24,710 nucleotides of DNA, taken from JBBUEO01 sp038056915 (lineage in GTDB: Bacteria > Patescibacteriota > UBA1384 > UBA12157 > JAENIV01). The translations under genes and the position numbers were made by a program. The notes under the pieces are model-generated. The model had not been told where the DNA came from. It saw nothing but the letters and a program-made list of their open reading frames with translations, and made no database searches. The stretch is taken from positions 1 through 24,710 of the forward strand of contig JBBUEO010000018.1 in the NCBI GenBank assembly GCA_038056915.1. Reading direction: 5' to 3'. Positions 6,320 through 12,650 of this stretch are shown one piece after another (within the stretch, counting starts at the first letter, position 1; each line of letters starts with the position of its first letter).

Positions 6320-6733
6320 TCATTTTTTACCCTTGCTTTTTTCGGGTCTCTCCTCTTTTACAGATTTAGGATTATTTTTTTCCATTACTTGAAGATTAAT
6401 TAAAATATGAGACATCCGTTTTAAGATGGGGACCGCCCGACCTCGATGAATTAGTCTTCTTCGCTTTAATTTCGGACCTTCATTGATTCTAATTGCGCTA
6501 ATTTTAATATCTTTACCTAAATTGCGATCTTGGGCTTGATTTATACCGTTTTTTAAAATTAATATTAAAGGTTTTGCCGCTGACCGGGAGGTATTATTTA
6601 GAATATTTAATCCTTCTTCAATAGATTTTCCAATCAATACTTTACTCAAGATTCTGATTTTATCCGGGGCAAATCTTATAAACCTACCTTTAATGATCAA
6701 ATGATTAGTTTGTTTTTCGATTGCCTTTGCCAT
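6320..6733 (-). CDS. rplV: 50S ribosomal protein L22 (uL22)
   Basis: L22 reaches into the nascent peptide tunnel, where its beta hairpin affects macrolide binding. The core from RFIRFAPDKIRILSKVLIGK through NEGPKLKRRRLIHRGRAVPI to LKRMSHILI fits the family, and the hairpin region is intact without deletions. At 137 aa it is longer than E. coli L22 (110) because of an N-terminal extension and a lysine- and glutamate-rich C-terminal tail. The ATG shares one base with the rpsS stop (TAATG), with AAGGA 6 nt upstream. Confidence 0.95.
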   Translation of the reverse strand: MAKAIEKQTNHLIIKGRFIRFAPDKIRILSKVLIGKSIEEGLNILNNTSRSAAKPLILILKNGINQAQDRNLGKDIKISAIRINEGPKLKRRRLIHRGRAVPILKRMSHILINLQVMEKNNPKSVKEERPEKSKGKK

Positions 6734-7080
6734 TATTTTTCCTTAGGGGTTTCTTTGGTATCTTTATCTGATTTAATAAGATTGGCTTCTTTTTGGACAG
6801 CAGTTTGTTCTTCTTCTCTTGCCATTCGACCGCCATGTTTGATAAATTTTCTAGTCGGGGCAAATTCACCCAAACGGTGCCCAACCATATCCTCAACAAT
6901 TAAAACTGGAATATGGATTTTACCATTATGAACCCCGATTCTAAACCCTACCATTTCTGGAGCAATCATTGAATCGCGGCTCCAGGTGTTGATTGTTGAC
7001 TGATCAGATGAAGGGGTTTTTTTTATTTTCTTTAACAATTTCTCATCCAAATATGGACCTTTTTTAAGCGAACGGCTCAT
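6733..7080 (-). CDS. rpsS: 30S ribosomal protein S19 (uS19)
   Basis: S19 forms the head of the small subunit and bridges B1. The opening MSRSLKKGPYLDEKLLKKI is diagnostic, as are TWSRDSMIAPEMVGFRIGVH and the C-terminal GHRLGEFAPTRKFIKHGG. The usual protein is about 92 aa; this one has 115 aa, the extra being a charged tail after residue 90. The start overlaps the rplB stop by 4 nt (ATGA, 7077-7080), with AAGGAAG upstream. Confidence 0.96.
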   Translation of the reverse strand: MSRSLKKGPYLDEKLLKKIKKTPSSDQSTINTWSRDSMIAPEMVGFRIGVHNGKIHIPVLIVEDMVGHRLGEFAPTRKFIKHGGRMAREEEQTAVQKEANLIKSDKDTKETPKEK

Positions 7081-7928
7081 CTTTTTCTTCCTTTCGAGGC
7101 ATTTTGCCTTATCTTTACAATCATTTTATCGGAATATTTTTTCTTTTTTCTAGTTTTAACCCCTCTGGCATGTTTACCCCAGGGTGTTTTAGGAAACTTT
7201 AAACCGATTGGATTGACTCCTTCGCCTCCGCCGTGAGGATGAGCCGCCGGGTGCATTGCCTTTCCCCGAACAGTTGGTCTAATTCCGAGGTGACGATTTC
7301 GTCCAGCTTTGCCGATACGGATTAAAGAATGACTAACATTAGCCGCTTGCCCAATAGAGGCAAATGAAAGATCATTAATTTTTCTTGTCTCTCCCGACGG
7401 CATTTTTAAATGAATCAGGTTTTTTTCTTTAGCAACAATTTTGGCGGTTGCGCCGGCTGAACGGACTAATTTTCCGCCTTGACCTGGCTGGATTTCCACA
7501 TCATAGACGCCAATTCCGGTAGGGATGTTTTTTAATCTAAACCGGTTACCCAATTCGATTTCACCTTTCTCAAAAGCGGCTACTTGATCACCAATTTTTA
7601 TTCCTTCCCAAGCCAAGATATATTCTTTTACCTTCTTTTCAAATAAAACTAAGGCAATAAAGGCGGTGCGGTTGGGATCATATTCAAGCGCTTGTACGGT
7701 TGCGGTTTTTTCAAGATATTTATCGAGGGAACTGATTAATCGGTATTTTCTTTTAGCGCCGCCGCCTTGATGACGAACGCTAATCCGGCCAGATTGATCA
7801 CGACCAGATGTTCGCTTCATCGAAAAAGTCAAGCTTTTTTCGCTTTTCTTACGACTCAATTGTGAATAATCTACTACTGACATTTTTCGGTTGCCAGCAG
7901 TGGATGCTTTAATATATTTTAATGCCAT
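7077..7928 (-). CDS. rplB: 50S ribosomal protein L2 (uL2)
   Basis: L2 is needed for subunit association and lies close to the peptidyl transferase centre. The N-terminal OB region (SGRDQSGRISVRHQGGGAKR, about residues 42-61) and the C-terminal SH3-like domain are both present. The signature RGKAMHPAAHPHGGGEG contains the conserved histidine near the active site. The end is basic (GVKTRKKKKYSDKMIV). Length 283 aa is normal. GAAGG sits 5 nt ahead of ATG, which directly abuts the rplW stop. Confidence 0.97.
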   Translation of the reverse strand: MALKYIKASTAGNRKMSVVDYSQLSRKKSEKSLTFSMKRTSGRDQSGRISVRHQGGGAKRKYRLISSLDKYLEKTATVQALEYDPNRTAFIALVLFEKKVKEYILAWEGIKIGDQVAAFEKGEIELGNRFRLKNIPTGIGVYDVEIQPGQGGKLVRSAGATAKIVAKEKNLIHLKMPSGETRKINDLSFASIGQAANVSHSLIRIGKAGRNRHLGIRPTVRGKAMHPAAHPHGGGEGVNPIGLKFPKTPWGKHARGVKTRKKKKYSDKMIVKIRQNASKGRKR

Positions 7929-8213
7929 TTAGCCTTCTTTTTCCTCAAAACCGGCAATCTTCTGACCTTTTTTCAATGTAATAATCGCTTTTTTAATAAT
8001 TTTAGGATAAACTTTGAATCTTCCGCGGGCAATTTTTATCTCGCCCTTTTGTTTGATGATATTTACTTTGGTGACTTTCACTTGATATAAATATTCCACT
8101 TCACGGGCAATTTCTGCTTTTGATACTTTAGATGAAACAATAAAAATATATTTCCCAGTGTTTATTGCGCTCATTGATTTTTCAGATACTAATGGCTTAA
8201 TTAAAGCTTTCAT
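7929..8213 (-). CDS. rplW: 50S ribosomal protein L23 (uL23)
   Basis: L23 is at the tunnel exit and is the dock for trigger factor and SRP. The family pattern is clear: LIKPLVSEKSMSAINTGKYI at the start, then EIAREVEYLYQVKVTKVNII. The VSEKS region typical of L23 is intact. The usual GRFKVYPKIIKKAIITLKKG ends the domain. Length 94 aa is normal. GAGGA is rather distant (11 nt) from ATG, and rplD ends 5 nt before the start. Confidence 0.95.
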   Translation of the reverse strand: MKALIKPLVSEKSMSAINTGKYIFIVSSKVSKAEIAREVEYLYQVKVTKVNIIKQKGEIKIARGRFKVYPKIIKKAIITLKKGQKIAGFEEKEG

Positions 8214-8218
8214 GACTT

Positions 8219-8854
8219 TTAATTTTCCTCGATAAATCTCTTTTCAATTGCCTCAATGGTATTTTTATCGGTTAAAAGATAATTGTGAAGATACAAATCC
8301 TCAAGTTTTAAGCCATCAAGTAAAACCGTCTTAATATAAGGAAGATTTGCTGATGATAATTCAAAATTTACTTTAGTATCTTTTAAAACAACCAAAATTT
8401 TTCCTTCTTCAATTGGCAATTTCTCCAGAAAACCCTGCACTTGAGCGGTACTGATTTTTGGAAAATTCAAATTTGAAACAACAATAATTTTACCATTTTT
8501 TGCCAGCTTAGAAAGACCAATCATTAATCCTAAACGGCTAATCTTTTTGGGCAATCTTTTTTTAAAATTTCTATTGGCTGTTGGTCCAAAGACAACTCCA
8601 CCGCCAACCCAGATGGGTGATCTGTTTGAACCTGCCCGAGCTTGTCCGGTGCCCTTTTGTCTAAAAGGTTTTCTCCCGCCGCCGGAAACTTGGCTGCGGT
8701 CTTTGGTCTGGGCGATTGGTTTTCGCTTATTTGATTGATGAATATATAAAATTCGGCTAATTATTTTAGGATTATCTTTAACTCCAAAAATATTTTTTTC
8801 TATTTCAAGATTACTGGCGATTTTGCCTTCTTGATCGTAAATTTTAATTTTCAT
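8219..8854 (-). CDS. rplD: 50S ribosomal protein L4 (uL4)
   Basis: L4 extends into the exit tunnel next to L22. The tunnel loop QVSGGGRKPFRQKGTGQARA (about residues 55-75) is intact, including the lysine corresponding to the E. coli K63 macrolide-resistance site. RSPIWVGGGVVFGP follows it. Length 211 aa is normal. The start overlaps rplC by 11 nt (8844-8854), with TGGAG 6 nt before ATG. In E. coli L4 autoregulates the S10 operon; nothing here shows whether it does so in this organism. Confidence 0.96.
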   Translation of the reverse strand: MKIKIYDQEGKIASNLEIEKNIFGVKDNPKIISRILYIHQSNKRKPIAQTKDRSQVSGGGRKPFRQKGTGQARAGSNRSPIWVGGGVVFGPTANRNFKKRLPKKISRLGLMIGLSKLAKNGKIIVVSNLNFPKISTAQVQGFLEKLPIEEGKILVVLKDTKVNFELSSANLPYIKTVLLDGLKLEDLYLHNYLLTDKNTIEAIEKRFIEEN

Positions 8855-9452
8855 CGCTACTCCAAATTAGAACATAAGAATTTTTCGGTCCTGGGACTGC
8901 ACCTTTTATTAGCATCAAATTACGATCCTGGTCAAGATGAACAATTTTTACATTTTTTAAAGTTACTTTATCGCCTCCTAAACGGCCTGGCATTTTGCGT
9001 CCCTTAATTACTCGTTGAGGATAGGAAGACCCGATTGATCCTGGCTGACGATAATTATTAGAGCCGTGGGTTTTCGGCCCTAAGTGAAATCCATGCCTTT
9101 TAACTGTACCGGCAAATCCTTTACCCTTTGAATTGGCGGTAACATTAACTTGTTGGTTTTTTTGAAAAATATTTATGTTGATTTTGTCACCAATCTTGAA
9201 TTCTTTTTCGGTTTTAATTTCGAAAAGTCTTGCTGGTTTTATTTTTATATCTTTAAGCTGTCCAAGCTGGCTTTTATTAAGCCGTCTTTTACTGCCGGCG
9301 CCGAGTTGGACAGCCCGATAGCCGTCTTTTTTCTCTGTTTTAATATTAGTAACAACATTATCCGATACTTTAATCAAGGTAACCGGAATTTGATTACCAT
9401 TATCTTCGAAAATTCTCGTCATCATTAATTTTTTACCTAAAATTCCTTTCAT
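8844..9452 (-). CDS. rplC: 50S ribosomal protein L3 (uL3)
   Basis: L3 starts 50S assembly and reaches the peptidyl transferase centre. It begins MKGILGKKLMMTRIF, has the SKGKGFAGTVKRHGF motif near residue 108, then GPKTHGSNNYRQPGSIGSS and KGRKMPGRLGG. The glutamine methylated by PrmB in E. coli lies in a GQNQTPG loop that here reads GSSYPQR, so the modification context differs. Length 202 aa is normal. AAGGA stands 8 nt before ATG. A 116-nt spacer separates it from rpsJ. Confidence 0.96.
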   Translation of the reverse strand: MKGILGKKLMMTRIFEDNGNQIPVTLIKVSDNVVTNIKTEKKDGYRAVQLGAGSKRRLNKSQLGQLKDIKIKPARLFEIKTEKEFKIGDKININIFQKNQQVNVTANSKGKGFAGTVKRHGFHLGPKTHGSNNYRQPGSIGSSYPQRVIKGRKMPGRLGGDKVTLKNVKIVHLDQDRNLMLIKGAVPGPKNSYVLIWSSDEN

Positions 9453-9568
9453 TAATAAATCCTTTATCCGGAAACGCCTCTTCGAGATTTTTATTTGAAT
9501 CCCCTCTTAAATTTCTCGAAAGGTATTATCCTGACTTATTTTTTCGTTCGAAAATTTCTTAAAATTAA
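9453..9568 (-). promoter_or_regulatory. rpsJ-rplC spacer with weak promoter candidate
   Basis: This spacer is much longer than others in the cluster. Read on the minus strand it contains TTCGAA, 16 nt, then GATAAT, a weak sigma70-like pair, followed by an AT-rich leader before rplC. A short perfect inverted repeat TTTTCG-TT-CGAAAA lies at 9541-9554. There is no clear terminator. It could be an internal promoter or an L4-responsive leader; neither is proven. Confidence 0.25.
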
Positions 9569-9853
9569 TTATGTCTTTATTTCAATATCAACGCCGGCGG
9601 GTAAATCAAGACTCATTAAGGAATCGATAGTCTTGGTTGAAGGATCATATACATCAATTAGTCTTTTATGAATCCTCATTTCAAACTGTTCGCGGCTGTC
9701 TTTGTGAACAAAAGGCGATTTTAAAACCGTGACTTTACTTTTTTCAGTCGGCAGGGGTATCGGCCCAGTAACCACTGCCCCAGTCCGTTCGGCTGTCTCA
9801 ATAATTTTCCGCGCCGATTTGTCAATTATTCGGTGGTCATAGGCCTTAAGCCG
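9569..9853 (-). CDS. rpsJ: 30S ribosomal protein S10 (uS10), 5' end in assembly gap
   Basis: S10 is part of the small-subunit head and, as NusE, of transcription antitermination complexes. The visible 94 residues start at RLKAYDHRIIDKSARKI, close to the normal N-terminus, and run through GPIPLPTEKSKVTVLKSPFV and the HKDSREQFEMRIHKRLIDV signature to the end. E. coli S10 has 103 aa, so only about 6-9 residues and the start codon are lost in the N run at 9854-9953. The gene looks intact apart from the assembly gap. Confidence 0.95.
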   Translation of the reverse strand, partial: RLKAYDHRIIDKSARKIIETAERTGAVVTGPIPLPTEKSKVTVLKSPFVHKDSREQFEMRIHKRLIDVYDPSTKTIDSLMSLDLPAGVDIEIKT

Positions 9854-9953
9854 NNNNNNNNNNNNNNNNNNNNNNNNNNNNNNNNNNNNNNNNNNNNNNN
9901 NNNNNNNNNNNNNNNNNNNNNNNNNNNNNNNNNNNNNNNNNNNNNNNNNNNNN
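9854..9953. other. Assembly gap, 100 N
   Basis: This is a run of exactly 100 N, the usual placeholder for a scaffold gap of unknown length. It cuts the start of rpsJ and the end of a membrane-anchored ORF, so translations that cross it are not real proteins. Confidence 0.98.
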
Positions 9954-9954
9954 A

Positions 9955-10068
9955 ATAATTGAGATAATAATACTCGCCCCCACCCGCTAATATAACAACC
10001 ACTAAAGCCACGAGAAGCCATTTTAGGGTACCCTTACCTTCTTTAGATTGTGATTGTGGTTGATTCAT
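9955..10068 (-). CDS. Membrane-anchored protein fragment between tuf and rpsJ
   Basis: Only the first 38 residues are visible before the gap. The N-terminus is short, Q/S- and K-rich (MNQPQSQSKEGKGT), and is followed by one strong hydrophobic helix (about residues 15-30) and then EYYYLNY. This is the pattern of a type II anchor with the rest of the protein outside the cell. No Lipobox-type cysteine is visible. The ATG lies 8 nt after the tuf stop with no good Shine-Dalgarno of its own, so it is probably co-transcribed and coupled with tuf. In most bacteria tuf is followed directly by rpsJ, so this is an insertion in the core locus. The function cannot be told from the fragment. Confidence 0.55.
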
Positions 10069-10076
10069 TGAATTTC

Positions 10077-11261
10077 TTACTTAATAATCTTCGTCACCAC
10101 CCCGGCGCCGACGGTTTTGCCGCCCTCACGGATGGCAAAACGCATGCTTTCTTCCATCGCCACCGACTGAACAAGTTTAACTTTAAACTTGACGGTATCG
10201 CCAGGCATCACCATTTCGGTGTCAGCCGGCAATTCTACCTCGCCGGTCACGTCGGTGGTACGAATATAAAATTGGGGTTTGTAGCCTTTAAAAAATGGGG
10301 TGTGCCGGCCGCCTTCCTCTTTGGTCAAGATATAGACTTCGCTTTCAAATTCTGTATGGGGAGTAATCGAGCCGGGTTTGGCCAAGACTTGACCCCGCTC
10401 AACGTCTTCGCGTTCAATTCCCCGCAAAAGGGCGCCGATATTGTCGCCGGCAATGCCTTCGTCGAGCTGCTTTTTAAACATCTCCACACCAGTAACCACA
10501 ACTTTTTTAGTTGGACGAAGACCAACGATTTCAACTTCCTCATTAACTTTGACTTTACCCCGCTCAATTCTACCGGTGGCGACAGTTCCCCGACCCTTAA
10601 TTGAAAAAACATCCTCGACTGCCATTAGAAAGGGTTTTTCGATCTCACGTTTGGGCTCGGGGATAGATTCATCCAAGGCTTTTAGAAGTTCTTCGATTGA
10701 CTTTCCGGCTTCGGCGTCACCTTCAAGGGCTTTCAGGGCTGAACCTTTAATAATTGGGACTTCGTCACCCGGAAATTCATATTTTTTTAATAGGTCACGC
10801 ACTTCAATTTCTACCAATTCTAAAAGCTCTTTGTCAGTGACTTGATCTACTTTATTTAAATAAACTACGATATTGGGCACACCCACCTGGCGGGCCAAAA
10901 GAATATGCTCTCGCGTTTGGGGCATTGGACCATCAGCGGCAGATACAACTAAAATTGCCCCGTCCATTTGGGCGGCGCCAGTGATCATATTTTTGACATA
11001 ATCAGCGTGTCCCGGACAGTCAACATGGGCATAGTGGCGTTTGTCGCTTTCATATTCAACATGACAAGTGGCAATAGTAATACCGCGCTCTTTTTCTTCG
11101 GGTGCATTATCGATTTCATCAACCGTTCGCGGTTTAGCCAAATTCTTAGCCGCTTGAATTTTTAAAATTGCCGCCGTCAAGGTTGTTTTTCCATGATCAA
11201 CATGACCAATTGTCCCGACATTAACATGGGGTTTATTGCGTTCAAATTTTCCTTCAGCCAT
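10077..11261 (-). CDS. tuf: Elongation factor Tu
   Basis: EF-Tu delivers aminoacyl-tRNA to the ribosomal A site using GTP. All G motifs are intact: GHVDHGKT (19-26), RGITI (59-63), DCPGH (81-85), NKVD (136-139) and SAL (174-176), with the catalytic histidine in DCPGH. Domains 2 and 3 follow, including RGTVATGRIERG and the C-terminal EGGKTVGAGVVTKI. At 394 aa it equals the E. coli length. AAGGAG is placed well before the ATG. Two sigma70-type promoters lie immediately upstream, and the gene is separated from fusA by membrane-protein genes, so it forms its own unit with the small gene downstream. Only one tuf copy is in the window. Confidence 0.98.
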   Translation of the reverse strand: MAEGKFERNKPHVNVGTIGHVDHGKTTLTAAILKIQAAKNLAKPRTVDEIDNAPEEKERGITIATCHVEYESDKRHYAHVDCPGHADYVKNMITGAAQMDGAILVVSAADGPMPQTREHILLARQVGVPNIVVYLNKVDQVTDKELLELVEIEVRDLLKKYEFPGDEVPIIKGSALKALEGDAEAGKSIEELLKALDESIPEPKREIEKPFLMAVEDVFSIKGRGTVATGRIERGKVKVNEEVEIVGLRPTKKVVVTGVEMFKKQLDEGIAGDNIGALLRGIEREDVERGQVLAKPGSITPHTEFESEVYILTKEEGGRHTPFFKGYKPQFYIRTTDVTGEVELPADTEMVMPGDTVKFKVKLVQSVAMEESMRFAIREGGKTVGAGVVTKIIK

Positions 11262-11301
11262 TTGTTTACTCCTTTACAAAAATTACTTTATTTCCTAATT
11301 C

Positions 11302-11321
11302 AAATGGAGATAACTCCATTT
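11302..11321 (-). promoter_or_regulatory. Perfect hairpin at the 5' end of the tuf mRNA
   Basis: AAATGGAG (11302-11309) and CTCCATTT (11314-11321) form a perfect 8-bp stem with a 4-nt loop. The start expected from the proximal promoter is near 11320, so the transcript would begin with the stem itself. Such 5'-terminal stems are known to protect mRNAs from decay; an operator is the alternative. Confidence 0.5.
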
Positions 11322-11326
11322 ATATT

Positions 11327-11355
11327 ATTTTACCAATTTATTTAAAAAATGTCAA
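11327..11355 (-). promoter_or_regulatory. Proximal tuf promoter
   Basis: On the minus strand the -35 is TTGACA (11350-11355, perfect) and the -10 is TAAAAT (11327-11332, 5 of 6), separated by 17 nt. It lies about 66 nt before the tuf ATG. Confidence 0.8.
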
Positions 11356-11381
11356 CTCCAAAAATAATTCCCCTCAAATAT

Positions 11382-11410
11382 AATATATCAAATCAGCAAA
11401 ATTATGTCAA
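11382..11410 (-). promoter_or_regulatory. Distal tuf promoter
   Basis: On the minus strand the -35 is TTGACA (11405-11410, perfect), the spacer is 17 nt, and the -10 is TATATT (11382-11387, 5 of 6). It stands in tandem 55 nt upstream of the proximal promoter and is very close to the stop of the preceding membrane-protein gene. Confidence 0.75.
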
Positions 11411-11413
11411 CAT

Positions 11414-12316
11414 TTACTTGCGATAAAGCTCTAAATATACCAACGTGTAAATCGAAGAAATGAAGGTATTAACAATTCCCCCTAAAATAAGAATGAAGAC
11501 TAAAAAAGCCAAGCCGAAGATTCCGGCGTAAAAATATAAGGCAGTCATTGAAACTAAATAAATCGCAAAGCCGATGCCGAATAAAAGTCCTCCGACCAAT
11601 AAAAATATCATGATAAAACCAATACCAATAGCTAAACCGATTGCCCACGTAATAAGTAGAATAACAACTATTTCCTTCCAATTTTTTATAAAAAAAGGCC
11701 AAGAATTTCTGATAGCTCCCCAAACACCAAGATTTCCCAACACCGCCAGCCGTAAAGTAAAAGGGGAAATAATCCCCATAAATATCCACAAAACCAAATC
11801 AACTAAACATATTAGCAAACCGTAAATAATCGCCAAGACCCAAATTTTAGCCATCACAAAAAGAATTATTGGTACAATAAGCATGGCTAAGGATAAAATA
11901 ACAATTAGACTAAAGATAAGCCCAACCCCTAAAACTGACCAAAATTTTCGAAAACCAAAACCTACCCCATTCCAAAAGTTATTGGTTTGCTTTTTTTCAA
12001 TTGCCTCTATTGACCCTAAAAGCGCTCCTTGAGCAACAATTGAAATAATTACCATTATCAGCCCTAAAAATATTAAAACAACAATAATTCCCAATATTAT
12101 TCCCCAATAATTCGTCCAAAAATTGGAAAAATCTGGAAATTTATTCATTAATGTCTGATCAAATTTATCTCCATTCAAAGTGGAATTATTGGGTAACGAG
12201 ATATTTAATCCTCTAATCCCCCCGGAAATTCCCCCGGCTAAAATCCCAAAAATCCATAAATAGCGATGTTTGATCGTAATCTGAAAGGCTTTTTTAACTA
12301 TCCCTAAATAATCCAT
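11414..12316 (-). CDS. Multi-pass membrane protein of unknown function
   Basis: This is a 300-aa polytopic protein. The start MDYLGIVKKAFQITIKHRYLWIFGIL resembles a group of CPR and Gram-positive membrane proteins that begin with an amphipathic helix and then a tryptophan-containing first TM segment, but no named family is claimed. About seven or eight hydrophobic stretches follow a loop at residues 36-68: near 70-100, 124-150, 152-185, 215-240 and 240-292. A central GxxxRLAVL-type loop (around 180-205) precedes the SWPFFIKNW segment. No enzymatic motif is visible. AGAGGA lies 6 nt before ATG. The gene lies between fusA and tuf, which are adjacent in most bacteria, and its stop is close to the distal tuf promoter. 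Confidence 0.8.
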   Translation of the reverse strand: MDYLGIVKKAFQITIKHRYLWIFGILAGGISGGIRGLNISLPNNSTLNGDKFDQTLMNKFPDFSNFWTNYWGIILGIIVVLIFLGLIMVIISIVAQGALLGSIEAIEKKQTNNFWNGVGFGFRKFWSVLGVGLIFSLIVILSLAMLIVPIILFVMAKIWVLAIIYGLLICLVDLVLWIFMGIISPFTLRLAVLGNLGVWGAIRNSWPFFIKNWKEIVVILLITWAIGLAIGIGFIMIFLLVGGLLFGIGFAIYLVSMTALYFYAGIFGLAFLVFILILGGIVNTFISSIYTLVYLELYRK

Positions 12317-12351
12317 TGTTTTCCTCTTAATTTAAATATATCACATTTTTC

Positions 12352-12380
12352 TTGACAATTCATCATCAAAATGCTATAAT
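12352..12380 (+). promoter_or_regulatory. Perfect consensus sigma70 promoter
   Basis: TTGACA (12352-12357), a 17-nt spacer and TATAAT (12375-12380) match the consensus at all 12 positions on the plus strand. The predicted start is near 12386-12388, only about 5-7 nt before the ATG of the downstream membrane ORF. Confidence 0.85.
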
Positions 12381-12392
12381 GATGAGTTTAAA

Positions 12393-12550
12393 ATGAACAT
12401 TATTTTGATTTTAATTTTAATGTTTTATGTAAGCGCTTTGACTGGTTTTTTAATGTCGATCGCTTGTTTTTCTTTAGCGACCAAAATTCGCGCTCATTTC
12501 TGGACTTTAGCGATGATTTTGGGTATATTTATTTTAAGCTGGATTAAGCT
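12393..12550 (+). CDS. Small membrane protein, 3' end in assembly gap
   Basis: 52 residues are visible before the N run. Two hydrophobic helices (about residues 2-28 and 35-51) are joined by the short basic loop TKIRAH. It is the only plus-strand gene between the left edge and the right end of the window, and it faces fusA, whose 3' end enters the same gap from the other side. A perfect promoter stands just ahead. The distance leaves essentially no 5' leader, and there is no Shine-Dalgarno before the ATG at 12393, so initiation would be leaderless. No family was recognised. Confidence 0.55.
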
Positions 12551-12650
12551 NNNNNNNNNNNNNNNNNNNNNNNNNNNNNNNNNNNNNNNNNNNNNNNNNN
12601 NNNNNNNNNNNNNNNNNNNNNNNNNNNNNNNNNNNNNNNNNNNNNNNNNN
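12551..12650. other. Assembly gap, 100 N
   Basis: This second run of exactly 100 N is again a scaffold placeholder. It removes the last few codons of fusA and the end of the plus-strand membrane ORF. The true distance is unknown. Confidence 0.98.

Noticed and set aside
9569..10021. A single frame joining rpsJ with sequence beyond the N run
   Set aside because: The join passes through 100 N of unknown length; the part beyond the gap is out of frame with the credible membrane-anchor start.
10050..10604. A 184-codon plus-strand open frame opposite tuf
   Set aside because: It lies entirely antisense to a clear EF-Tu gene, has no ribosome site, and its composition follows from tuf codon usage.
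12494..12550. Continuation of EF-G beyond the N run
   Set aside because: EF-G normally ends within a few residues of the gap edge; the sequence left of the gap encodes a membrane ORF on the other strand.
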